A stretch of DNA of 64,000 nucleotides from Lamellibrachia columna (lineage: Eukaryota; Annelida; Polychaeta; Sabellida; Siboglinidae). This document shows, piece after piece, positions 46,201 to 56,097 of this stretch; the first letter of the stretch is position 1, and the number at the start of each line of letters is the position of its first letter. The DNA is taken from the NCBI GenBank assembly GCA_963662155.1, contig OY759265.1, positions 61,132,963 through 61,196,962 on the forward strand, written 5' to 3'. The notes under the pieces are model-generated. The model ran no database searches, was not told where the DNA came from, and saw only the letters and a list, made by a program, of their open reading frames with translations. The position numbers and the translations under genes are program-made.

Positions 46201-46933
46201 TTGTTTGTATGTAACCTGTTGCGCCACTGAGAATGTAGTAAGTAGTGAATGTACAACCAACACTGTATGTTGTTGTTTATATGTAACCTGTTGCGCCACT
46301 GAGAATGTAGCAAGTAGTGAATGTACAACCAACACTGTATGTTGTTGTTTATATGTAACCTGTTGCGCCACTGAGAATGTAGCAAGTAGTGAATGTACAA
46401 CCAACACTGTATGTTGTTGTTTATATGTAACCTGTTGCGCCACTGAGAATGTAGCAAGTAGTGAATGTACAACCAACACTGTATGTTGTTGTTTATATGT
46501 AACCTGTTGCGCCACTGAGAATGTAGCAAGTAGTGAATGTACAACCAACACTGTATGTTGTTGTTTGTATGTAACCTGTTGCGCCACTGAGAATGTAGCA
46601 AGTAGTGAATGTACAACCAACACTGTATGTTGTTGTTTGTATGTAACCTGTTGCGCCACTGAGAATGTAGCAAGTAGTGAATGTACAACCAACACTGTAT
46701 GTTGTTGTTTGTATGTAACCTGTTGCGCCACTGAGAATGTAGCAAGTAGTGAATGTACAACCAACACTGTCAGGTCTCGGTGCGAATTTTCTCTCGGCTG
46801 TCTGCTTTAGATCCACCTGGGTGGCGACGACTTGGGTCGAAGACAGATCGAGGCCGGTGAGACTGACGCCATATCCGGGGAACGTCTGGCGTGCTGCACC
46901 ATCGGCCTGAGTGACGGCGCCGGCTGGCAGTGA
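37153..46933 (+). CDS. secreted Cu/Zn-superoxide-dismutase-like protein (5 exons, 230 aa)
   Basis: Exons 37153-37288, 37557-37693, 37941-38119, 38605-38722 and 46811-46933 join in frame to 230 residues. A signal peptide opens the protein ([17 protein letters not shown]). The SOD domain covers about 55-222. Counterparts of human SOD1 metal ligands: H118 (H48), H133 (H63), H141 (H71), H152 (H80), D155 (D83), H192 (H120). The disulfide pair C127/C218 and active-site R215 are present. The copper ligand equivalent to H46 is Q116 ([10 protein letters not shown]), so dismutase activity is doubtful. Extracellular SOD-like proteins with little or no activity are known from bivalve haemolymph (for example pernin), so a metal-binding or structural role is possible. 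Intron 4 is 8.1 kb and holds the 72-bp array. Confidence 0.88.
37557..37693 (+). CDS. SOD-like exon 2
   Basis: Acceptor ctacctacag. Encodes [20 protein letters not shown] and ends [13 protein letters not shown], the first strands of the SOD barrel. Donor gtgggt, phase 0. Confidence 0.75.
37730..37855. repeat. (TTCG)n microsatellite in SOD-like intron 2
   Basis: About 110 bp of cgttcgttcgtt passing to cgctcgctcgct. Long open frames on both strands (poly FVRS, poly TNER) are by-products of the four-base repeat. Confidence 0.95.
37941..38119 (+). CDS. SOD-like exon 3: copper and zinc loop
   Basis: Acceptor tagctgcag, donor gtgagt. Encodes [20 protein letters not shown], then [13 protein letters not shown]. 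This is the metal-binding loop; the first His of the canonical H-x-H pair is Gln (codon cag). Confidence 0.9.
38124..38375. repeat. CTTCCGTCAG-type minisatellite after exon 3
   Basis: Imperfect 11-12-bp units such as cccttccgtcag and tccttccgtcag begin four bases after the donor of exon 3 and continue about 250 bp. Confidence 0.85.
38605..38722 (+). CDS. SOD-like exon 4
   Basis: Encodes [20 protein letters not shown], then [19 protein letters not shown]. It contains the zinc ligands His152 and Asp155. Acceptor ccgtgcag, donor gtgagt, phase 2 in and 0 out. Confidence 0.9.
38723..40700. other. SOD-like intron 4, left part
   Basis: No further exon is recognised. Near 39660-39790 there are imperfect copies of cctcgatcggcgtcgac-like words; the open frame at 39558-39896 across them is not supported by splice sites or family similarity. 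Confidence 0.45.
40703..40792. repeat. AATAATGAT trinucleotide-type microsatellite
   Basis: About 90 bp of aataatgatgataat words, intronic. Confidence 0.92.
41405..46772. repeat. 72-bp minisatellite, about 74 copies, in SOD-like intron 4
   Basis: The unit begins aacctgttgcgccactgaga and ends tatgttgttgtttatatgt. Copies are nearly identical except for two frequent two-state sites: gtagTaag or gtagCaag, and gtttAtatg or gtttGtatg. Rare private changes occur, for example gcgTcac near 43776 and accaaAact near 43884. Being 24 codons long and stop-free in three of six frames, it produces giant open frames on both strands (up to 1806 codons). None is supported as a gene. The array stops 38 bp before the acceptor of exon 5. 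Confidence 0.98.
46811..46933 (+). CDS. SOD-like exon 5: C-terminus
   Basis: Acceptor tgtctgctttag. Encodes [12 protein letters not shown] with the copper ligand His192, then [11 protein letters not shown] with the active-site Arg and disulfide Cys, then GLSDGAGWQ and TGA. The last nine codons and the stop are the first units of the 19-bp minisatellite that follows. Confidence 0.88.
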   Translation: MHLGGDDLGRRQIEAGETDAISGERLACCTIGLSDGAGWQ

Positions 46934-47640
46934 CGGCGCCGGCTGGCAATGACGGCGCCGGCTGGCAATGACGGCGCCTGCTGGCAGTGACGGCGCCGGC
47001 TGGGAGTGACGGCGCCGGCTGGCAGTGACTGCGCCGGCTGGCAGTGACGGCGCCGGCTGGCAGTGACTGCGCCGGCTGGCAGTGACGGCGCCGGCTGGCA
47101 GTGACTGCACCGGCTGGCAGTGACTGCACCGGCTGGCAATGACGGCGTCGGCTGGCAGTGACGGCGCCGGCTGGCAGTGACGGCGTCGGCTGACAGTGAC
47201 GGCGCCGGCTGGCAGTGACTGCACTGGCTGGCAGTGACTGCACCGGCTGGCAATGACGGCGTCGGCTGGCAGTGACGGCGCCAGCTGGCAGTGACGGCGT
47301 CGGCTGGCAGTGACGACGCCGGCTGGCAGTGACGGCGTCGGCTGGCAGTGACTGCGCCGGCTGGGAGTGACTGCATCGGCTGGCAGTGACTGCGCCGGCT
47401 GGCAGTGACTGCACCTGCTGGCAATGACGGCGTCGGGTGGCAGTGACGGCGCCAGCTGGCAGTGACTGCATCGGCTAGCAGTGACGGCGCCGGCTAGCAG
47501 TGACTGCGCCGACTAGCAGTAACGGCACCGGCTGGCAGGAACGGCATCGGGTGGCAGTGACGGCGTCGAGTGGCAGTGACGGCGTCGGGTGGCAGTGACG
47601 GCGTCGGGTGGCAGTGACGGCGTCGGTTGGCAGTGAATGC
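46904..47640. repeat. 19-bp GC-rich minisatellite, about 38 copies
   Basis: Unit ggctggcagtgacggcgcc with variants (ggcaatgacgg, actgcaccgg, cggcgtcggg). Because 19 is not a multiple of three, all three minus frames cycle through the same 19 codons and stay open; the resulting Pro/Ala/Arg-rich frames are artefacts. The array includes the end of the SOD-like coding region. Confidence 0.96.
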
Positions 47641-47853
47641 CAGTGGCGTGTCTAGGGCCAACGAAAGGAGACTTTATCTGGGCTAGTTACAACTAGAACC
47701 ACAACCCAGTGTCACCCCCTAAATACGCCCCTACAGAGACGAGAAACCCCTTTCGAGGAAACGGGAATGACATTTTGTTTGGACATGTCCACTTGAACTC
47801 TGCTTATCATTGACAGATCATACGTTTGTACATATATTAACGTCGCCATCACA

Positions 47854-48318
47854 TTGACATGTGTGTCGCTGCAGTTTGTTGACATTGTTGTCATACTGTC
47901 ACCCTCGTAGTGACATGTGTGTCGCTGCAGTTTGTTGTCATTGTTGTCATACTGTCACCCTCGTAGTGACATGTGTGTCGCTGCAGTTTGTTGACATTGT
48001 TGTCATACTGTCACCCTCGTAGTGACATGTGTGTCGCTGCAGTTTGTTGTCATTGTTGTCATACTGTCACCCTCGTAGTGACATGTGTGTCGCTGCAGTT
48101 TGTTGACATTGTTGTCATACTGTCACCCTCGTAGTGACATGTGTGTCGCTGCAGTTTGTTGTCATTGTTGTCATACTGTCACCCTCGTAGTGACATGTGT
48201 GTCGCTGCAGTTTGTTGTCATTGTTGTCATACTGTCACCCTCGTAGTGACATGTGTGTCGCTGCAGTTTGTTGTCATACTGTCACCCTCGTAGTGACATG
48301 TGTGTCGCTGCAGTTTGT
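47854..48318. repeat. 56-bp tandem repeat, about 8 copies
   Basis: Unit gtgacatgtgtgtcgctgca followed by gtttgttgtcattgttgtca and tactgtcaccctcgta. Two subtypes (ttgttgaca and ttgttgtca) partly alternate. The last copies are shortened. Confidence 0.95.
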
Positions 48319-48482
48319 TTATGATGGATTATGTGTCTTATTAGTTAAACACTACTACATCTATATTCCGCACATCCATTGGCTTTTGACTGTAAAGTTA
48401 ATTAAGTGTGCAGTTTCAATAAACAATATTAGTAATCTTCACCTTCTTCGTTTTGTTTCTGGATTAATTATATGTAGCGTTG

Positions 48483-48837
<355 letters not shown>

Positions 48838-48959
48838 GCTTGTGGTGGTGTGAATGGGGATATTAATACATAAGCACTACACTTCTGCTTTCTCGATTTT
48901 CACTTGTATAGGCCCTGTATGTTATTGCACTCTGTATATTTTTATTGTATTGTCTTATA

Positions 48960-49095
48960 GCGGTGGAAATGGACAGGTCTGCCAGGGGGTGAAGTGTAAG
49001 GTCTGCCAGGGGGTGAAATGTAAGGTCTGCCAGGGGGTGAAGTGTAAAGCGCTCTCACCGGATACTGCGCTATATAAGAACGTAACTTTACCTTT
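48960..49095. repeat. SINE-like fragment with 24-bp triplication
   Basis: Three copies of ggtctgccagggggtgaagt followed by gtaa, then gcgctatataagaacgtaac and tttacc. This is the reverse complement of the repeat seen at 30340-30440, where the unit is single. Confidence 0.75.
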
Positions 49096-49236
49096 ACGTC
49101 AAATGAACTACACGAGTTCAAGTTATGATGTGGGGCCTATGTTCAAGGTATCATGGGCTTGATGTAATGTGTGTATTGACAACAGTTATTCCGTGCATCT
49201 GATATTAGAAACGTGGATACAAATTAGTTACGTTTC

Positions 49237-49500
49237 TAACAAGATTTAACAAGATTGCCATCCAAGACAAAGGCCCAGGTGGCAAGTGGGCAAAGAAGCC
49301 ATTGACTTATCGAGAGTCCAACTGTTTTCATCTACGTGTAACCCGTTCTCCTGATTATGTTTTCATCTACGTGTAACCCGTTCTCCTGATTATGTTTTCA
49401 TCTACGTGTAACCCGTTCTCCTGATTATGTTTTCATCTACGTGTAACCCGTTCTCCTGAGATGTGTGTCAACCTTGTTGTTAAACATATTTACGCAAATC
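49237..49500 (-). mobile_element. CR1-like LINE 3' fragment with 35-bp quadruplication
   Basis: Begins taacaagatttaacaagatt, then the complement of the CR1-like 3' UTR (gccattgacttatcgagagt). The unit gttttcatctacgtgtaacc followed by cgttctcctgattat occurs about four times, then the terminal coding end follows. Confidence 0.85.
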
Positions 49501-50002
49501 TACCCGAAAGCAAATTATTGGTTGATGCGTCAACATCATATGTAAGATCAATATCCATGTTTCAGAAATGACATTGCTATGATATTATAGCAAGTGAAAA
49601 TCATATACAGGTGCGCACCGAAAGTGACGTAACTGTCACCGAACAGGTGACAGTCGCTTGTCCAGTCGGCATGTAGACCTCTCCTGATACACTTGGCAAC
49701 AATCTGCGTTGCTATTTACTCTCCCAAACGCATACATGAAGTTTGAGATAGGAACATCTCGTCGGCAAATACGACGGGGTGTTGCTGAATAGTGCCGTAA
49801 CTGGACGTGTTGTCGTTCGTTAGCGAATTCTATGAACATGCAAATCGGTTGATTTCGGTGACGAAGAAATAACTGTGTAGATTTCGAATGGTGTTTTTCA
49901 AATCACTGTTTATGCTTAGCGATCAAAACCCGGATTATTGAACCGGATTATTCGAGCTTTGCGTATTCGAGCACAGACGGTGTCGCGTCTGGTACTTTCA
50001 CA

Positions 50003-50240
50003 ATGGTCAAAACGCGAAACATCATGGCGTGCCTTGTCTTCAGTACAGCGCTGATGTGTGGAGTCTGTTTAGGGAGGAGTGTTTCACCCGGTCATCTTGC
50101 AAACACTACGCCGGCAGACGGGTCGTGGCCGGCAGACGCCTCTAACTTCCCCGACCCGCAGGTTGACGCCGACAGATGCCGCATCGATGGAAGCCCTGGC
50201 TATATATGCGACCCGGACAGGATGTTAACTTCAGACCAAG
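50003..50240 (+). CDS. MOLO-1-like exon 1
   Basis: Start chosen at the first Met of the frame because it gives a signal peptide directly; an alternative Met lies seven codons on. Ends DPDRMLTSDQ at donor gtatga, phase 1. Confidence 0.85.
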
Positions 50241-50908
50241 GTATGACCTTATCGAGCAGAACGCGCCCAGCATGCGTGATACAAACAAGCAAGCGTTCAC
50301 GAATCAGTTCATGACTGAAAGCAGGACATATACGGAAAGGAACACATCGTCATTGAAGTATTCCGAACCAATGTAATTAGCCACTTTGACGTCTAACAAA
50401 TTATCCGGCGCAATTATCAGTTAACTTAAGTTTTAAAGTGGACTGCGCTTAATAGAATCACTTGGGAATAGAGCAATTGTATTACATTAATCGGCTGGTT
50501 CATTTAAGTGGCGTGTTTTCTTGCAGCGGGAATATGGAATGATTCTGTCCCAACAAATATATTTTATTTTACTAAACGACTGATTCTTGTATCCGCTAAG
50601 TCCGCTAAAATTATAAATAATACCAAATGTAGCAAATTGGCAAATGTTGACATTTCTTCGCATTCGAGCGTGTATTTTAATCAGTACAAAATTGAAGATG
50701 ATAGACATTTTCTCATGTCTGCCTGCAGCGAGCTACCTCGACAGAAGAATCGACGAGATTCGATCAAAGACCAAGTGCGTCTGTGGCCGATGTAGCGGGA
50801 AGAGAGGACACTACAGCATCGCCATCGCGCTCGTGTCGTCTCTCACGTCACCCAAGTGGGTTACTTTGACGAATTGACAGTGCGTGTGCGTGCGTTGCGC
50901 GTACGTGA

Positions 50909-50959
<51 letters not shown>

Positions 50960-53900
50960 GGGGGGGGGTGGGGTGCGTTCATGGGTGCATGCATGCGTGC
51001 ATGCGTGTGTGTGGGGGTGCTTTCGTGCATTTGTACGTGTGTGCGTGCGTGCGTGCGTGCGTGCGTGCTTGCATGCATGCGTCCGTGTGCGCGTGCACGC
51101 GTGCACGTGTTAATTACTAGTACTGGTTTCGTAAACATCATATCGGCCGTTAATAATAACTCAAAATTATTTCTTCTTAGATATCGGGCACATATCGAAG
51201 CGTTCTGATGTCACCTTATAAAACATGTGTAAAAAGTAGCTGCTTAACTCGTAGTAATTACGAAAAGATACTCCTGAAATTACTGAGAAATATTTATTAC
51301 CAAAATATAGTTTTGTGTTGACAAAACAGGTTTCCCTATGTGTACGTGCAGCAGCAATGCACTTGCTATCGTCTTTGAACTACGTAATTTGTGTCTGAGA
51401 ATACCCGTGTATCTGTACGTAGATTGTGCCTGTGAATGCCAGTGTGGCTGTAACGCAGGTCGTGTATGTGAATGCCCGTGAGGCTGTAACGTAGATCGTG
51501 TCTGTGAATGTCCATGTGGCTGTAATGTAGATCGTGTCTGTGAATGCCCTTGTGGCTGTAATGTAGATCGTGTCTGTGAATGCCCGTGTTGCTGTAATGT
51601 AGATCGTGTCTATGAATGCCCGTGTTGCTGTAATGTAGATCGTGTCTGTGAATGCCCGTGTTGCTGTAATGTAGATCGTGTAACGTAAATTGTGCCTGTG
51701 AATGCCCGTGTGGCTGTAACGTTGATCGTGTATGTGAATGCCCATGTGGCTGTAACGTAGGTCGTGTATGTGAATGCCCGTGAGGCTGTAACGTAGATCG
51801 TGTCTGTGAATGCCCATGTGGCTGTAATGTAGATCGTGTCTGTGAATGCCCGTGTGGCTGTAATGTAGATCGTGTCTGTGAATGCCCATGTGGCTGTAAT
51901 GTAGATCGGGTCTGTGAATGCCTGTGTGGCTGTAATGTAGATCGTGTCTGTGAATGCCCGTGTGGCTGTAACGTAGATCGTGTATGTGAATGCCCATGTG
52001 GCTGTAACGTAGATCGTGTTTGTGAATGCCCATGTAGCTGTAACGTAGATCGTATAAGTGAATGCCCGTGTGGCTGTAATGTAGATCGTGTCTGTGAATG
52101 CCCGTGTGACTGTAACGTAGGTCGTGTATGTGAATGCCCGTGAGGCTGTAACGTAGATCGTGTCTGTGAATGTCCAGTTGGTTGTAATGTAGATCGTGTC
52201 TGTGAATGCCCGTGTTGCTGTAATGTAGATCGTGTATGTGAATGCCCGTGTTGCTGTAATGTAGATCGTGTCTGTGAATGCCCATGTGGCTGTAATGTAG
52301 ATCGTGTCTGTGAATGCCCGTGTGGCTGTAACGTAGATCGTGTTTGTGAATGCCCATGTGGCTGTAACGTAGATCGTATATGTGAATGCCCGTGTGGCTG
52401 TAATGTAGATCGTGTCTGTGAATGCCCGTGTGACTGTAACGTAGGTCGTGTATGTGAATGCCCGTGAGGCTGTAACGTAGATCGTGTCTGTGAATGTCCA
52501 TGTGGTTGTAATGTAGATCGTGTCTGTGAATGCCCGTGTGGCTGTAATGTAGATCGTGTATGTGAATGCCCGTGTTGCTGTAATGTAGATCGTGTCTGTG
52601 AATGCCCGTGTGGCTGTAATGTAGATCGTGTCTGTGAATGCCCGTGTGGCTGTAACGTAGATCGTGTTTGTGAATGCCCATGTGGCTGTAACGTAGATCG
52701 TATATGTGAATGCCCGTGTGGCTGTAATGTAGATCGTGTCTGTGAATGCCCGTGTGACTGTAACGTAGGTCGTGTATGTGAATGCCCGTGAGGCTGTAAC
52801 GTAGATCGTGTCTGTGAATGTCCATGTGGTTGTAATGTAGATCGTGTCTGTGAATGCCCGTGTGGCTGTAATGTAGATCGTGTTTGTGAATGCCCGTGTT
52901 GCTGTAATGTAGATCGTGTATGTGAATGCCCGTGTTGCTGTAATGTAGATCGTGTCTGTGAATGCCCGTGTGACTGTAATATAGATCGTGTCTGTGAATG
53001 CCCGTGTTGCCGTAATGTAGATCGTGTCTGTGAATGCCCGTGTTGCTGTAATGTAGATCGTTACTGTGAATGCCCGTGTTGTTGTAATGTAGATTGTGTC
53101 TGTGAATGCCCGTGTTGCCGTAATGTAGATCGTGTCTGTGAATGCCAGTGTTGCTGTAATGTAGATCGTGTCTGTGAATGCCCGTGTTGTTGTAATGTAG
53201 ATCGTGTCTGTGAATGCCCGTGTTGTTGTAATGTAGATCGTGTCTGTGAATGCCCGTGTGACTGTAATGTAGATCGTGTCTGTGAATGCCCGTGTTGCCG
53301 TAATGTAGATCGTGTCTGTGAATGCTCGTGTTGCTGTAATGTAGATCGTGTCTGTGAATGCCCGTGTTGTTGTAATGTAGATCGTGTCTGTGAATGCCCG
53401 TGTTGCCGTAATGTAGATCGTGTCTGTGAATGCCCGTGTTGCTGTAATGTAGATCGTGTCTATTAAAAGCCCGTGTTGCTGTAATGTAGATCGTGTCTGT
53501 GAATGCCCGTGTTGCCGTAATGTAGATCGTGTCTGTGAATGCCAGTGTTGCTGTAATGTAGATCGTGTCTGTGAATGCCCGCATGCCTGTCCATGCTTGC
53601 AGGCGAGACCCACTGTTGAAGATGGAAGAGTTCACGAACGGATTACGTCGGGGAAGATGGAGCTACTTCGGTCTGTGTCAGGACGACGTGGTGATCGCCA
53701 TCAGCAAGGGCGATCGCATGGTCAGTGCTAGGGGAACCACATGGACAGACTGCTAGGCGAAAAATAAGGATCAACACATTTTTTTGTCCTCCCTCTTAAG
53801 TAAGCATGGTGATGTCCGAATATTTATAGACATTAATTAAGATTAACAGTTGTTTGTTGTTATTTGGTAGGTGTTTGTTGTTATTTGGTAGGTGTACACA

Positions 53901-54081
53901 TCAACTGGTAAAGTGGCTCGCCGAAAGATAACGAATGACTGCGCACACAAAGTGCAGGACAAAGTGACCGGGTATCTCCGCGATGACCGCTACTTCGAAG
54001 GACTGAAAGACATGCTCGATGAATACGAGTAAGTGTAAATGAGTTTCAGCCTGAGAGCGAACGAACGAACGAACGAACGAA

Positions 54082-54153
<72 letters not shown>

Positions 54154-54241
54154 CGTACGCACGCCGCCACGCACGTACCCACACTTGTGAAATTGTATTT
54201 CGACATAATGGATTTTCTCAAGACATACATACATACATACA

Positions 54242-54275
<34 letters not shown>

Positions 54276-55237
54276 CATACATACATACATACATACATAC
54301 ATACATACATACATACATACATACACGCACGCATCGTTGCATTGACCGAAGCACGCACACTCAGGTACGCTTGCGGCCACTCATAAAGTACCCCTGGAGG
54401 GCGGGGTGTCTAGGTGATACGGGTAAGCGCTACGGACCGTTACATGAGAGTGGGAGTGTCTTTGCGATCGTTACATAACGATTAAAAAAGAACACGTTTT
54501 GGCTCGTTTAGCTGTCGATGTCAGACTGATAGCAGTACTTGCAGAAGTGTGCTTCTTTTAGTGTCACGAATAACGTCAATACACAGAAGAACTCGACCGG
54601 TTTCGCTACATTTATCATTACACCTATCGTTATATATACGCATGGACACCTGCTGTTGTCGTTTTGTTATTAGCCATATTGTACGTGTTAACCAGGAATC
54701 AATGCAGACATGCAACGATTGTAAAACTAGATGTAGGGGCCTATGTATAAGACACAGATGTAGGGGCCTATGTATAAGACACATATGTAGGGGTCTATGT
54801 ATAAGACGTACTTTATAGTTGCCCTTACGGGCACGCACAAAGCCTCTGTCTTGGTTTTTCTAAGTCTGACATTCCTGTCTCGTAGAACGGCTCTCCGCTA
54901 CGGGCTGTGCGGCAGCGGCATGTCCAGGGGCAAGATCGTCGGCATCGTGATCGGCGCCGTCGTCGCTGGCGCCGTCGTCCTCGGTGTACTGCTGTGTTGT
55001 ATTGGCTTCTGTGTCGGCTGGGACTGCGTCGTGGGCACGTGTCTCGGCGTGTGCATTGGCTGTCTCTTGGGCTGCATCCAGGCCGTCGTCAACGTCATCA
55101 TAGCGACCGTGTGCGGCGCGCTGTGCGAGGCGTGCGACTGCGGGGAGTGTGAGCCGCTCGACTGCGTGGGGGACACGGACGGTGACGGGGGCTACAGCGG
55201 GGGCGACGGGGGAGGCGGAGCCGGCGATGGGTTCTAG
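50003..55237 (+). CDS. TPM/MOLO-1-like type I membrane protein (5 exons, 323 aa)
   Basis: Exons 50003-50240, 50729-50855, 53603-53720, 53892-54028 and 54886-55237 join in frame (972 nt with stop). A signal peptide (KTRNIMACLVFSTALMCGVC) opens the protein. The TPM/MOLO-1 domain runs from about residue 66 to 205: YICDPDRMLTSDQ, ASYLDRRIDEIRSKTKCVCG, YSIAIALVSS, RWSYFGLCQDDVVIAIS and DKVTGYLRDDRYFEGLKDML. A TM helix spans about 224-248 (IVGIVIGAVVAGAVVLGVLL). The tail is Cys-rich, then Gly/Asp-rich. MOLO-1 in nematodes is a one-pass auxiliary subunit of levamisole-type acetylcholine receptors, and the same fold occurs in plant and bacterial TPM proteins. A receptor-modulating role here is only inferred. 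All splice phases agree and there are no frame breaks. Confidence 0.88.
50729..50855 (+). CDS. MOLO-1-like exon 2
   Basis: Acceptor tctgcctgcag. Encodes ASYLDRRIDEIRSKTKC and GHYSIAIALVSSLTSPK. The donor is a weak AA|GTGGGT, phase 2, chosen because it joins exon 3 in frame. Confidence 0.82.
50909..50970. repeat. (GT)n microsatellite and following G/T-rich tract
   Basis: About 48 bp of GT dinucleotide, then a G run, then gtgcgtgcgt words to about 51110. Intronic. Confidence 0.95.
51400..53590. repeat. 36-bp minisatellite, about 60 copies, in MOLO-1-like intron 2
   Basis: Unit gtagatcgtgtctgtgaatg followed by cccgtgtggctgtaat, with frequent variants (cccgtgttgc, cgtatatgtg, gtaacgta). A higher-order block of several units recurs at about 52060, 52420 and 52740 (the cccgtgtgactgtaacgtag variant). 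The unit is 12 codons long, so both strands carry long open frames, which are not genes. The array ends about 13 bp before the acceptor of exon 3. Confidence 0.97.
53603..53720 (+). CDS. MOLO-1-like exon 3
   Basis: Acceptor ccatgcttgcag. Encodes RDPLLKMEEFTNGLRRGRWS and YFGLCQDDVVIAISKGDRM. Donor gtcagt, phase 0. Confidence 0.88.
53892..54028 (+). CDS. MOLO-1-like exon 4
   Basis: Acceptor ttatttggtag; the same tttggtaggtgt is doubled 20 bp upstream, giving a second possible acceptor. Encodes VYTSTGKVARRKITNDCAHK and a helix ending MLDEYE. Donor gtaagt, phase 2. Confidence 0.85.
54055..54335. repeat. (ACGA/ACGC)n and (ATAC)n microsatellites
   Basis: About 95 bp of four-base acga and acgc units starting 25 bp after the exon 4 donor, then a separate tract of atac units at 54222-54325. 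Intronic. Confidence 0.95.
54725..54810. repeat. 27-bp tandem repeat, 3 copies
   Basis: Units of tgtaggggcctatgtataag followed by acacaga in intron 4 of the MOLO-1-like gene. Confidence 0.88.
54886..55237 (+). CDS. MOLO-1-like exon 5: TM helix and tail
   Basis: Acceptor cctgtctcgtag. Encodes the TM helix from about residue 224, a Cys-rich juxtamembrane region (CVGWDCVVGTCLGVCIGCLL) and an acidic Gly/Asp tail ending GAGDGF. Markedly GC-rich compared with surrounding introns. Confidence 0.9.
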
Positions 55238-56097
55238 GCTCGGCAATTCGTAGTTAAAACCAATATCGGCAGAGCAGCCACATCGTACGGATTTCTCGTA
55301 TGCAAAATTAATTGTGTGTGTGTGGGGGAGGGGGAGGGTGGAGGATAGTGCCGTATCCCGGATTCGTGTTAGATAGAACAGTCGTGAATAAGCAAATATT
55401 TCCTTGTGTTCATGTTTCGTAGCCTGATAGATGACGACAATGTCGGAATCTAAATATTATATAGGCCTATTAACCAATACAGGTCTTGATCTCGTTTGAT
55501 ATGTGACATTAATATTTACTTGTCTCGGACATCTACCCATCTGGGTGATGCCTCCACAACGAGGGAACAGTTCGATGCCTCCCATCGGGGTTTCTATTTC
55601 TTATTTCAAAGAGACTCAGTATGTTGTAACTCGCTGCACTTACTTCTTACTTCTTACTTCTTACTTCTTACTTCTTACTTCGTTGGTGTACGAGTTGTTC
55701 ATAATGAAAAATAAATATGGTGTGTGATGACACCTATGTATTTATCAACAGTTCTTGTGTTTATTGTAATCATGTATGAGTTTTATAATAGCCGCGCAAC
55801 AACACAGGCAATACGATAGTGTTACGTGTTATTTATTTTTTTCAACGGGACACATTTAGCCAGTACGCGAATAAGCCATTTATATACAACGTCCTGTAGA
55901 GGACCTTTAATCAAATATTACAATACACCATCGACTCAATACTGTCGTGTCTGCTTGCAGTCCGTGTAATGATTAAACAAAACCAAAGTATTTCCCTGGT
56001 GACAGGAGACACGCATATACCGCTGCCTCGGGCCACAGAATACAATGTTTGAGGTGCCCTGTCCTTGAGTTTCTCAAGCGGCACGAATTGCGCGTCA
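55238..56097. other. 3' UTR of MOLO-1-like gene and intergenic DNA
   Basis: A possible polyadenylation signal aataaa lies at about 55710. Just upstream, 55639-55682 is a run of cttacttctta units. The gene converges with the minus-strand gene ending at 56098. Confidence 0.5.

Noticed and set aside
41301..46810. Giant open frames on both strands (up to 1806 codons), apparently repetitive proteins
   Set aside because: They are produced by a 72-bp unit (24 codons) that is stop-free in several frames at once. The array is intronic, and its main variants are not biased to synonymous sites in any one frame.
46493..47471. Pro/Ala/Arg-rich minus-strand frames
   Set aside because: A 19-bp repeat cycles through all three frames, so open frames are automatic. 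The plus strand holds the real SOD-like exon.
51380..53635. Open frames of 751 and 667 codons on the minus strand
   Set aside because: They follow from a 36-bp tandem repeat inside an intron of a well-supported plus-strand gene; two overlapping frames are open equally.
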